Below are positions 24,858-36,305 of a stretch of DNA of 64,000 nt, one piece after another. Below the pieces are notes generated by a model. That model was not told the DNA's origin, searched no databases, and worked only from the letters and a program-made list of their open reading frames with translations. This DNA comes from Byssochlamys sp. IMV 00236 (lineage: Eukaryota > Ascomycota > Eurotiomycetes > Eurotiales > Thermoascaceae), in contig MSJH02000462.1 of NCBI GenBank assembly GCA_001931875.2, positions 1-64,000 of the forward strand, written 5' to 3'. A program made the translations under genes and the position numbers. Within the stretch, counting starts at the first letter, position 1, and each line of letters starts with the position of its first letter.

Positions 24858-25936
24858 ATTCTATTGACCATCATTTAGCTATTTGCACGAATACTCCGCG
24901 TTAGGCACGGCAGGAGGCATCTATCATTTCAGAGACGAGATCTTACGAGGACATACCAAACAGTTTTTTGTGATGCACATTGATATCGCCTGTTCCTTCC
25001 CCCTGAACGACATGATTCGTTCTCACATGAAGCATCGTGGTGTGTGTACAATGTTAGGCACCAAGGTCCCCGCAAGTGAAGCGACACGTTATGGATGCCT
25101 TGTCGCTGATCCAGATACAAACCAGGTGCTTCATTATGTAGAAAAGCCGGATACGTTCATCTCTGATCTGATCTCTTGTGGTGTCTTCCTCTTTGACGTG
25201 TCTGTGTTTGCAGAAATGAAAAAGGCATTGGATCGCAAGGAAAATGAGCACCAGACTGATTTCTTCATGTCAAGTTCAAGGGACGAATTGAGACTAGAAC
25301 AAGATATTTTGAGACCCTTGACAGAGAGTAATAATCTTTATGTTCATGTCACTCAAGAGTTTTGGAAGCAGATTAAAACGGCTGGGTAAGAGAAATAAAT
25401 GAGGTGTATACAGATGAACTGACATCATTGGTTCACTCTATATATATAGATCTGCTATTGCTGCTAACGCACTTTATCTTGAATCAGCTGCCTGTGAGAA
25501 TTCAGAGAGATTGGCCAGAAATGATAGGTCGGATGGGCCCGAAATTATAGGCGCTGTTTATATTCATCCTTCAGCACAAGTAGATCCCTCAGCCAAGATT
25601 GGTCCCAATGTCTCTATTGGTCCTCGAGTACAGATTATGGGAGGAGTGAGAGTGAAAGATAGCATCTTGTTGGATAATGTTCAGGTAGGAAAGGCAAGCT
25701 GTATTCTTCACTCTATCATTGGTTGGAATAGTCGAATTGGGTCCTGGTCTAGAGTCGAGGGCTGTCCTATCTATGGTGAAGATGGCAGTTCAATGATGAA
25801 AAATGGAGTCAAAAGTCAAAGTATAACTATCCTAGGTAAAGATGTATCTGTGATGGATGAGACAATTATTCGTAATTGCATCGTTTTACCCCATAAGGAA
25901 CTCAAGTCTTGTTATCATAATGAAATCTTGATGTAA
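24565..25936 (+). CDS. GDP-mannose pyrophosphorylase alpha-like subunit
   Basis: This is a nucleotidyltransferase-like protein of the GMPPA family, about 415 residues from three exons. In animals GMPPA pairs with and restrains the catalytic beta subunit; a similar role here is inference. The N-terminus VGGPSRGTRFRPLSLNCPKP is the degenerate nucleotide-binding loop typical of the alpha type, unlike the exact [11 protein letters not shown] of the beta gene at 16.6-17.9 kb. A family block YLHEYSALGTAGGIYHF follows intron 1. The C-terminus is a hexapeptide beta-helix (PSAKIGPNVSIGPRVQI) ending in NEILM. Intron 1 contains an uninterrupted A30 run. The ATG at 24565 is the first in frame. Confidence 0.92.
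24827..24856 (+). repeat. A30 homopolymer inside intron 1 of the GMPPA-like gene
   Basis: An uninterrupted run of 30 A lies between the GTAAGT donor and the acceptor of intron 1. Confidence 0.9.
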
Positions 25937-26070
25937 AAATAAACCAACCACGGAAATGTATTCAAACAGGCTTTTTTTTTTTTATTCAATCTAAAGTGTA
26001 ATTATGACTACTATTTACTATGATACAAAAAATGGTAAAGATGGGGAATAAAAAAAAGAAAGAATGGGGT

Positions 26071-27981
26071 TTAAGCAGTTGTATTGACAGATACATCAGG
26101 CTTAGTGGCCTTTCCTGTAATACGGTTCTTGAGCTCATCCCACATCAATTGACGTTCATGGGCTACACCGGGGCCACCAAGGATAGAGGAGTTTTCTTGA
26201 GCACGACGGAGCAAGTAAGGAATGACTTCATCAATCATACCATAAGGCAGGTATTTGTAAGCAGCGTATCCATGACGAGCCAAGGTGTAGGAGATTTGAT
26301 CTTGCATGGAAAACAGTTGGCCAAAGAGAACAACACCTGAATGCGGTGAGATGTGATTTTTTTCCATCTCCTCTATTGTCAGAATGACTGAATCGCGATT
26401 ATGACTGGCAACCATAAAGACAATGGGTGAATTAGACACAGTGAGTGTTTCACCAGTAGATTCTTGATGTTCACGCAATTTGTTGACCAAATATTTGACA
26501 CCACCATTATAAGAATCATGAGTATCTTCAAGTGTATCATGAATAGGTGAAGGATAGTTCATGTCTAATGCGCGTTTACGTTCAGATACCATGTAGGCAC
26601 CACGAACTAACTTGGCAGCAAATACAAAGTTTTCACGCTTTGATAACTCAACATCCAATTCTAATCTTCCTCGTGCGGATTTTGTATACATTTGATCTAT
26701 TAATATTAAAATTTTTTTTTTTAGTTTCTGGAATTTCCCCATACACTAAACTGACTTACAAGTATTATACACAGTGGGTCCAGAGTACTGGTTTTCTATA
26801 CGGCGATTATATTTACTTTGAAGGTTGACAGCAACATGATCAATAATGTTTTGAAAGTAGGATTGCTCTGCATCTACCATGACGCCAACCTTGAGTTGAT
26901 GAGCCAAAGAACAAGCTTCATCAACACGTTGAATCATACGATCATAGGCTTCGAGATCTTCGGAAGTAAGCATAACCGACTTGGAATCCATCTGACTTGT
27001 TTTCCACCAGATATCCCGACCAGGGCCTTGTAAATTAAATAATTTTCTAAACTCTAATAGATCCAAGGTACCCTTCTCACGTTTCAAGTGATCGATAATC
27101 GATTGACGCTTCTGTTCTTGTTCTTGACTTTCAGCAGGAGGTAGTACCTTTTGAATGACTTGAGAAACACCTTGAGCATCTAGATGGCCATTTTGCTGAT
27201 AATCTAAAAAGGCTTGATCAAGGGCAGTAACAGCCTGGTTCAGACGCAAGAGTAACTCCGGGGCAGTAAAACCAGTGACCTTGACGGCTACCATGGCGTT
27301 AGTGGATGCACCCCCGGCAGCAGTTTGAATACATGTCTTGATCATCTTTAGGATCACATCGGCTTGTTGTTCATCACGATAGTATTTACTTTGGCCTTCG
27401 GGTCGTTCCTCTTGCTTATCTAAATGTAAGTCAGCTTCTACTGATAAGTCCAAGATACAGTTAATTCCGGACTGGGCTAATTTATCCATACTGGAGATAC
27501 ACTCCTCGGATGTTTCACCACCACAGAAATGACGGAAAAAGGTTTGCTTGATAAACCAATAGATAGGGGCCTGAAGATGGAGTCGTTCGGCGGCAGCAAT
27601 CAAATGAGGTGCAGCATTTACTAACCAAGGGAAAGCACACAGACGGTAGACAAAGAGAGCCAAAGCAAGTTCTTCAGTTGTCTTGGCTTGGACAGCGATA
27701 CGGTTGTCCATATCTTGTAACTCGGCCACCGTTGTCATGCTCGGGTTGGTATTATAGTTATGGATTGCCTCTGCTTCAGCAATACTACGAGAGTAGAGAT
27801 AGAATGATGATGTCAAGGCCACACTAGCAGCAATACTTTTAAATGGAAGACGAGATGCTTTTGGTTTACTAGTAGCAGAAGAGAATGCTCTGTATGCCGT
27901 TGGCGGTGATGCATGAGGTCTTAATAAACGTAAGGAAGTAGGCGGTGCAGCGCGAGCAGCGAAAGAGATAGTTCGGTGCAT
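26071..27981 (-). CDS. PUT1: Mitochondrial proline dehydrogenase
   Basis: This FAD enzyme oxidises proline to pyrroline-5-carboxylate and feeds the respiratory chain from the mitochondrial inner membrane. About 618 residues come from two exons. The N-terminus is rich in Arg, Ser and Ala (MHRTISFAARAAPPTSLRLL), a mitochondrial presequence. The barrel begins with ALALFVYRLCAFPWLV. An inserted calcium-binding-like helix-loop segment (QNGHLDAQGV and KGTLDLLEFRKLF) lies in the middle, as in other eukaryotic proteins of this family. Signature blocks are KLVRGAYMVSERKRA, FGQLFSMQDQISYTLARHGY, KYLPYG, and the substrate-binding YLLRRAQENSSILGG. A single intron near 26690-26755 is GT-AG. The stop is at 26071-26073. 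Confidence 0.95.
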
Positions 27982-29021
27982 GGTTTATAGATAGGAACAA
28001 AAAAATAAAAAAGAGAGAGAAAAAAAAAAAGAAAAGAATTTAAAATGTGGGGCAAGTGTTATCTACGCCGATAAACAAAATCTCGAGCTTAAAATAATCT
28101 TCCCTTTTGTACACCATACTTGGACACAGTGGCTTCATTTAGTAATTTTCTCACGAAGGAACCAATCAATTCTCGTATCACGGTTACAGTTACTCATTTT
28201 AAAGTTTTGACAGGGCATGTATGCAAAGAAATTCAGTGGCTTGTATTCTATCCCTTTTTCTTTCTCATTCTCTCTCTTTCTCTTTTCTTCTCTTTACTGA
28301 ACTAATAAATGACGTATTCTTTTGGTTGTTTTTTTTTTTTTGCTTTATAAAGGAAATAAGTTCTATGGAGAATGTATTTACCATAAAAGGAAGCTATCGT
28401 CTATCTTCACTTCCCATAGATAATAGAGCCACTCATTCTCAACTTTTATAAGGAACTTTAATGCATTCATGTACCAACCATTGCCTTTACATTACCAAAT
28501 ACGTTTCAGAATAGATTTGTTTGAAGAATAACAGGAAATGTTAATCTACGACTATAAGTTCAATAATAATAATAATAATAGAATATATAGTTGATCATGG
28601 AATTAAAAATAACAGTCTAATGTATATAAAATAAACTGATATATAATCCTGCTTTTATATGACTATCTTTTAAGCAGCTTTTTTCCATACAAAGATATTA
28701 CACTAGAATCCTTTTCGCTATACAATCAATGATTTGATTTATTTTTAGTCATATGCAACATAACCAATCATTTGTATTTACACATCACTCGCATCTTTTT
28801 CTTTTTTTGCTTGAGACTATGTTATTATTATTATTATTATTATTATTTCTTCATCAGATAATTTCTATACTTGTAATGTAATTAAACAAGGGTGTAGTAA
28901 ATAACTGTGATGTGCCATTTTTAAGCGTCTTTTAAAATTAAATGCCCGAAATAAAAATCAGATAAGTGGTATAATCTGATAAATTTTTTCTCTTTCTTTA
29001 TATTTCTTTATTTATTTTTAA
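27982..29021. other. Divergent intergenic region with (ATT)n microsatellite
   Basis: About 1 kb without a convincing gene. An (ATT)n tract lies at about 28822-28848 and an (AAT)n tract near 28562-28580. Pyrimidine-rich sequence near 28250-28310 is the probable source of the spurious hydrophobic frames there. Confidence 0.55.
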
Positions 29022-30596
29022 ATGCCACCCAACATACATAATGACTTATTGGATGGTAAATCATTAACAGGTGTGCTATCACTTGATAAACAACCTCCTG
29101 TGAGATATATTGAACATGGACTATTGGATATTGAATCATGTATAGACGATCCATCTGTATTAGGTCAACATATAAAAAAGAACAAGAAGCCTATTAAAAG
29201 AGAAGATATCTATATTGAAAAGAAGTTTAGACTAAATCAAAATGGTGTCATTATGCTTAGAAGAAGAGGATTGACTTGTAAAGAATTATTTAAATTATTA
29301 CCTCTAAGGACGACTGATTCCATAACAGAATTGGATATCTCACGAAATAATCTGACAATGTTACCAAAGGAGATGTTTACTTATTTGAATCAACTACAAG
29401 TATTCAATGCAGCATCAAATCAACTCAAGGAAATATCAACCGAATTTTATAATCTAAAACAACTAAAGGTTCTCAACCTATCACAAAATCAGATTACACA
29501 TATACCAGCTGAATTACCAAAGAAGACGCCTAACCTGATCACATTACGTATCTCAGGCAACCAGATCAGTCAATTACCTCCTACTATTCACTATTGGACT
29601 CATCTAAAGCATTTACATCTTGGTTCAGTCTATGGTGGAAACCAATTAAAGGAACTACCTCCAACTATCACCCGTATGCAAACATTAGAGGACTTAGACC
29701 TATCCAATAACCAATTACGTCTATTACCCGATAACTTTTTCTTGTTCAGTTTAATATCTCTAAACCTGTCCCATAATCAATTGGATTATATACCAAAGTC
29801 AATTGCCAGATGTACTCGCTTGAAATCACTTAATTTGTCCAAGAACCATCTCACCTGTTTACCCTCCGACTTAATGAACCTTCATCAACTAGAGCTATTT
29901 GATATCAGTGAAAATTTATTGTGTATCATGCCTGCTGAAATACTCGAACGATTATCCTCAACCGCTTTACTTATCACAGGCAATCCTTTGACTCGTCCTG
30001 GCCACTGTGACCTACAGCAAATGTCTCAGGACCCTTATACAAAAATATTATCTCAAATGACCCAGCGTGCCTTACCCCGGTCACCTGTTCAATCGCCTGG
30101 TACCCCTCGACGACGCCTAGTGGACCCATTATGTGAAGCCCCATCTTCCTCCACTTTATCATTAGAATCCTTGCAACAGGATGATGATGCAACGATCGAT
30201 CATGAGCTCTCTTTTCACGCACGACAGCTTAATATCTCAAAGTCACATTATACCTCTCAAGATATCTCCCCCATCTTGCTAGATACCCCCAGTGCTTTGC
30301 CTTCCGAAACCCAGCTGATGCCTTCTCTTCGTGAACTGGCTGCTCGTACGATCATTTCCGAGGCAGTAGCTATACCATTTGATCTCTTGCCTGATCATCT
30401 GGCTCAAGACCTTCGATTTACCAAATCCTGCTCTCATTGCTCAGGGCCCTTTGTGAATGAGTGGATTACCTCTGTACAGGTCAAGAGTTTTGCCGGACAT
30501 CCTGCCGTTGTCAGACGAGTTCGGTTTTGTTCTTTAAAGTGTTGGAAGCTTTGTATGCCTCCTGAAACGAAATCGGTTATCTGCGTGCATAAATGA
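29022..30596 (+). CDS. Leucine-rich repeat protein with C-terminal cysteine motif
   Basis: An intron-free gene of 524 residues. Residues about 80-320 form roughly ten leucine-rich repeats of the LxxLxLSxNxLxxLP class (for example LEDLDLSNNQLRLLP and LKSLNLSKNHLTCLP). A Ser/Pro-rich linker of about 100 residues follows. The C-terminus has two paired cysteine motifs, SCSHCSGPF and FCSLKCWKLC, spaced like a small zinc-binding fold. LRR domains bind proteins; partner and pathway are unknown to me. The first 80 residues carry a basic KKNKKPIKRED segment. The ATG at 29022 is the first in frame after a T-rich leader. A related family of fungal LRR proteins with such a tail is remembered, but no name can be given safely. 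Confidence 0.82.
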   Translation: MPPNIHNDLLDGKSLTGVLSLDKQPPVRYIEHGLLDIESCIDDPSVLGQHIKKNKKPIKREDIYIEKKFRLNQNGVIMLRRRGLTCKELFKLLPLRTTDSITELDISRNNLTMLPKEMFTYLNQLQVFNAASNQLKEISTEFYNLKQLKVLNLSQNQITHIPAELPKKTPNLITLRISGNQISQLPPTIHYWTHLKHLHLGSVYGGNQLKELPPTITRMQTLEDLDLSNNQLRLLPDNFFLFSLISLNLSHNQLDYIPKSIARCTRLKSLNLSKNHLTCLPSDLMNLHQLELFDISENLLCIMPAEILERLSSTALLITGNPLTRPGHCDLQQMSQDPYTKILSQMTQRALPRSPVQSPGTPRRRLVDPLCEAPSSSTLSLESLQQDDDATIDHELSFHARQLNISKSHYTSQDISPILLDTPSALPSETQLMPSLRELAARTIISEAVAIPFDLLPDHLAQDLRFTKSCSHCSGPFVNEWITSVQVKSFAGHPAVVRRVRFCSLKCWKLCMPPETKSVICVHK

Positions 30597-30695
30597 TATA
30601 GTAATAAACATTATTTATTCTCTCTCTGTACGTGCTTTATATATGGAAAGCCAGTGTGACACATTGGGCATAAAAGAGAGGGTTTTATTATTAAA

Positions 30696-33420
30696 TTAGT
30701 TTCTATTGGTATTATATGCAGAAGATGCTGTATTTGCAGAGTGTTGTCTTGCAGATATGAATCCTCTCGATGTTCCATTTCCATTCGTCTATTAAGAGAG
30801 ATATGAGTACTTTTTGCTCTTTATCTAGATACTTTACTTACACTGGGTGAAAAACTAAGTAAAACCGTATGACGACCATTCATCAAAGACTCGAATTTTG
30901 AACTCATCTACAGAGTAAATCAATGATTTGTGTTTTTATACATTTATGTATATATGACTTACCACAACAAAAGAAATGGGAAATCCTGCATTATTACATT
31001 CTGACTTGATAGCAAGGATATCGTCCGCCACCATCGCCTTCAATAGACGATCGACATCTATCTTTGATATTGATTTACCCGCGCCATATCCATTCAATTG
31101 ATCATACTGATGCTCTATAATTCGCTTCAATCTTGAACCTCTAAACACGTCTGCCAATTGAGACAAGGTGATACGATCCGGATGGATCTGCTGAAGAAGT
31201 CGACACATCTGCTGAGCCTCCGTTGACATGTTCTTTAAGAAACTGACCGAGTGTTGATTCGCCACACAATTATCGCACATCTTTTGACACAGGGTCGGAT
31301 TGAATCGCTCACCAAAGTAACTTAGGATCTGCTTTCGCCTACAATCTGTCTTATTGTCGCAATACCGCATCATGGTATTCAAATTATCTCTTTGACGCTG
31401 CTTCTGCTGCCAGCTACCATCACCTTGATCAATCAAAAAGTTGTGGGTACGCATATCCGCAAAGGAATAATAAAGACGACAGATGGCTGGTAACCCATCT
31501 CGTCCAGCACGTCCTGTTTCCTGATAGTAGCCTTCAAGCGAGGACGGCATCGAAAAGTGTACGACATATCGCACATCAGGTTTATCAATTCCCATGCCGA
31601 ACGCAATAGTCGCCACAATCACACGGATCCTGCCAGTTTGCCACTCACTCTGCACTTCGGTCCGTTCGGCTGCTGTCATCTTGCCGTGATAGTGCTTTGT
31701 GGACACACCATAGTTTCTTCTCAACGATTCAGCAACCTGCTCACAGTCCTTGCGTGAGATACAGTAAATGATGCCAGACTCCATAGGTCGTTCCTTGATA
31801 AACTCATAAATTTCATCCAAATGGTTACGCTTTCCTTTTCGTTCGACCACTTCATATCTAGATTCAACCCATTAGAAGAAGAGAAAAAATATGATTACAA
31901 GTACTACTTACACTAGGTTATTTCGGTTAAAGCTCTGTTTGAGTATCTTACAATCTTTCATGCTCAAGTTATGAATAACATCCTTTTGAACTGCATCATT
32001 GGCCGTAGCCGTGAGAGCCATGATAGGTACCTTTGGGTAAAGCTGCTTCAATGAGCCCAACAGCTTGTAGTCTGGTCTGAAATCATGTCCCCATTGCGAG
32101 ACACAGTGCGCCTCGTCAATTACAAATCTTGCCAGCTTGCTACGACCATACAGATTATCCATCACGTTTCGTAACTGGTCCGACTTACTCATAAGTTCCG
32201 GAGTGATATAGAGCAGTTGTAAAGTAGGATTGTCCTTATACAAGTCATTGTAGATCCATTTCTTTTGAGCAGCATTGACGGAGCTGTTGAGCATGCCTGC
32301 TGCAATGCCTCGGCCCTTGACCAACTGTTCGACCTGGTCTTGCATAAGTGACAAGAGTGGAGAGACAACAAAGGTGACACCCTGTGTCTTATAGTTTTGA
32401 ATAATGGCAGGCAGTTGATAACATAAACTCTTGCCACCACCTGTCGGCATAAGCACAAACACATCATCGCCATTGAGTGTCGTATTGATCGCTTCCAGTT
32501 GGTTGGGTCTAAACTCTGACAACTTAAAATTTTGAACAAGTGCTTTTCTGACGTCTCTTGACCATGGATATATTTGCTGGCGTTGAGGTGAGGGTTGGTC
32601 ATTGTTATTATTGGTTGATCTGATAGTTGGTATAGAGGGTATCGTTGCTTTTACAGATTCTTTAAAGAAGGGTGATGTCACTTGATTGGTTGTGTCATTC
32701 ATTGGCAAGGTGGTAGGTGTAGCTAAAGGAGCCATCGATGTATTATTTGCTGATAATTTTTCTTCCAGTTCCTTGATCTTTTCATTTAATTCTCTCCTTT
32801 CTTTCATCAAATCATCTTGCTGTGCCTTAGTGATCATGCCTAGACCGTCTAGGATGGCATTGCTCACTTGATTGCGTCGATCCTCAAGTTCTCTGATTTG
32901 TGTTTTAATATCTGTGGTATCTGGTTGGAGCGATAAAGATGGCTGTATTTCTTCTTCAAAGTCATCGTCAAAGTCTATCACATCTTGTTCTAGGAAAGTA
33001 TCTTCATATTTCAAACGCTTTTTTGGTTGACTATCTGTCAAATCGATAAAGTCTGTATCCTCCGATATTGTCCTTTTAGTCCCTACTACTTCTATGTCAA
33101 TATTGTCGTCAATACGTGTTGTTGTTGTTGTTGTTGCTGTTGCTGTTGATGATGATCTTGCAAGACCGGTTGGCTCTGAACTAATCTTTTGACCTTGACT
33201 AAATAAACTTGAAAATGAAAAGACAGGAAGTTGATATTCTGTAGCTGAATTGTTATTTGTTACTATTTACAAAAGAAAAGAGATATATGTGGAATATACC
33301 TTGATTATTTTGTTGTGGTGTTGATATAGATTTATAATTCGGTAGATATCTAGTTACTATCTTTGGTTTTATGATCGAATTAAACCACTCCAACTGCTCT
33401 CTGTAATTGGTTTTTGTCAT
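30696..33420 (-). CDS. RecQ-family DNA helicase (Sgs1/BLM-like core)
   Basis: An ATP-dependent 3'-5' DNA helicase for recombination and replication-fork repair, about 830 residues from five exons. The ATG at 33418-33420 opens a short exon; a GT-AG intron near 33250-33300 leads to a Ser/Thr-rich segment with a Thr run. A coiled-coil stretch (RELEDRRNQ...[18 protein letters not shown]) precedes the helicase. Motifs: [24 protein letters not shown] (Walker A), [17 protein letters not shown] (Walker B), [25 protein letters not shown], and [10 protein letters not shown]. The zinc-binding CRR...CQKMCDNC and a winged-helix RQC region follow. Two short 3' exons end the protein soon after ([15 protein letters not shown]). 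No HRDC domain is seen. It is divergent from Lsm1, with 196 bases between the starts. Confidence 0.94.
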
Positions 33421-33486
33421 TTTATCGTTCACAACAACAAAAAGAGATAGAAAGGGAAAAAAAGATAAAAACTACGCATATTTCAC

Positions 33487-33508
33487 TTTTTTTTTTTTTT
33501 TTTTTTTT
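33487..33508 (+). repeat. T22 homopolymer in the RecQ/LSM1 divergent promoter
   Basis: An uninterrupted run of 22 T lies between the two divergent start codons. Such tracts exclude nucleosomes in fungi (established knowledge), so it may matter for both promoters. Confidence 0.8.
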
Positions 33509-33616
33509 AACCTAAACCTCAGACGCGTTTTAGTCGCCGAATTAAATGATGTTGAGACAAGGTTAAGAGAGAGAGAGAATACATGTCTTTTTTTTATTTC
33601 TTTTGAAACTAAAACA

Positions 33617-34194
33617 ATGGAGATTACCAATGGACCGTTCTTTACTACGTCAACTGGGCTTATAGACAGTATTGATAGTATGTTGTTAAATATATAATAC
33701 AACAGTTTTGATTAATCTATTTAAAAGAAAAGCTCATGGTTGTATTAAGAGATGGACGTAAGCTAATTGGTACATTGAGATCATTTGATCAGTTTGGTAA
33801 TTATTATTATTATACATGTATAAATATAGACAATCATGATTCATATTATTATTAGCCAACTTGGTCTTACAGGATACTATTGAGCGTATTTATGTCGGAA
33901 ACTGTTATGGTGATATTCCTCGAGGTATTTTTTTGATTAGAGGTGAAAATGTCGTTTTACTTGGAGAGATTGTAAGTTTTTATAATATAAATCATTGACA
34001 GTTTATTGACAACAAAGAGGTATTAGGATTTGGATAAAGAAGAAGAAATCAATTTAAGGCAAGTGCCAGTTGAAGAAATATTGGCAGCACAAAGAGAAGA
34101 ATTAGAAGCAAAAGAAAGGCTGGAAAAGATTAAGAGTAAAATATTACATAACCAAGGCTTTTGCGTGGATACAAGTCAGAATGATCTATACTAG
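33617..34194 (+). CDS. LSM1: Lsm1, U6-like Sm protein of the mRNA decay ring
   Basis: Subunit of the cytoplasmic Lsm1-7 ring that binds 3' ends of deadenylated mRNA and promotes decapping. About 136 residues come from four exons. The Sm1 motif reads [29 protein letters not shown], seen in two exons, and the Sm2 motif [19 protein letters not shown]. After the fold comes the Lsm1-type C-terminal helix rich in Glu and Lys ([18 protein letters not shown]). Splicing is clean at all three introns. The start ATG at 33617 follows an ACAA context. The gene is divergent from the RecQ helicase. Confidence 0.95.
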
Positions 34195-34237
34195 AAAATA
34201 TTATAAAATGCGCGTGTGCCTTGTAAATATACATATA

Positions 34238-34411
34238 TTATTTTGATGAAAACAGTCTAGAAAACTTTCTTTGCACTTGATCGATCAAACCACCCAAGGC
34301 AGCTAAGGGGAGTAAGAATAGGCCACAGCCACAGTTATTGACATGAGAAGGTTCATCAGGAGAAGTAAAAGGTTCCTGAGTTGGGTGTTCTGGATCCGAT
34401 GGCTTTGACAT
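34238..34411 (-). CDS. Small hypothetical protein with CGCG motif
   Basis: An uninterrupted 57-codon ORF lies in the short gap between Lsm1 and a methyltransferase. The N-terminal half is Pro/Glu/Ser-rich and polar (SKPSDPEHPTQ); the C-terminal half has NNCGCGLFLLPLAALGGLIDQ, a short Cys-Gly turn followed by a hydrophobic or amphipathic helix, and a basic end RKFSRLF. The context of the ATG (34409-34411) is A-rich on the minus strand. It could be a small membrane-associated protein. I do not recognise it, and chance cannot be excluded at this length; codon usage looks like its neighbours. Confidence 0.45.
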   Translation of the reverse strand: MSKPSDPEHPTQEPFTSPDEPSHVNNCGCGLFLLPLAALGGLIDQVQRKFSRLFSSK

Positions 34412-34635
34412 TAATATAAAAAAAGAAAAGAAAAAAAAGAGAGAGGGAGAGAAAAAAAAAAGAAATTTTGTTTCAATCGACCTCTTTATCTACTCATTTT
34501 GATTGGTGTACAGCAACTCATGTAAAGGAAAGGGGGGATCTTCTTTACCCTTCCATTGAATCGCCGCCTACGAAAGATAAAAAGATGTATAAAAACTTTT
34601 TCTTTTTCTATTCCCTTTTCCTTTTTCTCCAAAGA

Positions 34636-35739
34636 ATGACAGTAGAAGATTTATTAAATGTTATTGAAGAAATCAAAACGAAAATCTTGATTCATAAAAA
34701 GAATCAAAAGGAATCAATCGATGTCATCTTATCTAAACTAGAAGAATTAATAGAATTATCGACACATGTTTATTTAGACCTTAATTATACAGATATAGAG
34801 CAAAGAGATCATTGTGCTGTCAATTTTAATGATATCAGGAGAGCAAATGACATCACCAATTCACTTTTATTAAAGATCGTATCGTCAGATATCATTTTTG
34901 ATGATGATCATGATGATGAACGTATAGAAAGAGCTTCTAGAATATTGGCTCATATGTCTGGTAGAGGAGGTAAGAATATATATTTTAAAGAATTGTATAT
35001 TAACTGTATCTATTAGCTGCGGGATCTATTGTTCGTAAATGGCATATTCCGTATCTGAACCCAGATGGTGAACGGAAAGAATGGACGATCCAGTTACATG
35101 AGCCCTGCTATATAGGAAATGATATAGGCTTCAAGACATGGGGTGCAGCACCTTTACTAGCCAAGTAAGACATACATAATCAATAGATCATAGACTGACT
35201 TTTTCTCTTTCTATTTATCTAGAAGGCTTGTGCAAGAAAATTTAATACCACATCTACCAGACAGCAGAGTGCTTGAATTAGGCACTGGAACAGGCATGGT
35301 TGGTTTAGTTTGTGATCTGCTGGGTGCACAACAAGTACATGTCACAGATTATCATCCAAGAGTATTAGAAAATGTTGCTTATAATATTCAACTCAACCAA
35401 TCAAGGGCTACCTTTTCCAAGCTAGACTTTATCGAAGTAGCAAATGATCAAGGAAAGCAAGAGACATATGATATTGTCATCGCAAGTGATTTGCTTTATG
35501 AAATGGAGCATGCAAAATACTTGCCAATAGCTGTGAACAAGCTGGTGAAAAACGAATTTTATTTCATGATACCTTTAAGAGATACTCACTGGGAAGAAGT
35601 CGAATGCTTTCAGACCACGATGAACTCCTTGCCTGACCTGACTTTAATAACCACCGAGGATTTTAAAGTAGATGAAGAGTTGGAAGGTGTTGTCTGTTAT
35701 CGTTATTATCATTATGCAAGGAGTCATATGATTCAATAG
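34636..35739 (+). CDS. Class I SAM-dependent methyltransferase, family 16 (lysine-type)
   Basis: A protein of about 330 residues from three exons. The N-terminal 110 residues are helical and acidic. The methyltransferase fold starts after YIGNDIGFKTWGAAPLLAK, a block characteristic of the FAM86/METTL21-like family (PF10294). Motif I is RVLELGTGTGMVGLVC, the acidic loop VHVTDYHP binds SAM, and DIVIASDLLYE gives the family DxxY-like site. Members methylate lysines of translation factors and chaperones; the substrate here cannot be told. The first-exon frame is open further upstream to 34468, but the ATG at 34636 follows a pyrimidine-rich leader and starts a plausible polar N-terminus. Confidence 0.85.
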
Positions 35740-35802
35740 GTCAAGAAACATACATAAATAAAATATTAGCAATTGTTGTCTGTCTACCCTTTTCTTCCCT
35801 TT

Positions 35803-36305
35803 ATGCCAAAGACGCCTCCTCTTTTGATGCCAAATGATTGGTGTTTACAAGAAGATAATACATCTTCAAATATGTTTGATGACGAAGAAGAAGAAGATAA
35901 CAATCGAGAGACGACACACAATGCTACATTCACTATTCAGAATCGAGAAGACAGTAGTCAACATATACAAAATCAACAAGAGAGCCAGACACAAGCCATT
36001 TCCTCTGCCAATCTGTTCCATAGAGCAAATACTCAGCAAGATCATGACAGTGAATTAGATGAAGAAAGCTGGGAAACCATCGTACATGGGCTTCAAGGTG
36101 AATTTGCATCCTATTTGGAAGAGTATTCACAGATTAAAAGGTAATATAATATTCATAGTGTCTTATTTATTCATCTTTATCCTTTAGAGATTTGGACAAT
36201 AAAAAGAAAAAGCTATACCAAGAAATCATGGAACGTAAAGAATACCTTGAACAAAGAGGTGCAGTTTTATACCAGAAATGGGATGCATTAAAAGATTTTA
36301 TATAA
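35803..36305 (+). CDS. Small acidic coiled-coil protein of unknown function
   Basis: Two exons give about 152 residues. The N-terminal half is disordered and acidic (DDEEEEDNN, then Gln/Asn/Ser-rich). The C-terminal half, from ESWETIVHGLQGEFASYLEEY across the intron to DLDNKKKKLYQEI and EYLEQRGAVLYQKWDALKDFI, is a continuous amphipathic helix that should form a coiled coil. The intron is GT-AG and preserves the heptad pattern, which supports a real gene. No family is recognised. It lies 63 bases after the methyltransferase stop codon, on the same strand. Confidence 0.65.

Noticed and set aside
33407..33697. 96-codon ORF overlapping the RecQ/LSM1 promoter
   Set aside because: Its Phe run is the T22 tract, and its 3' half is Lsm1 exon 1 read through an intron.
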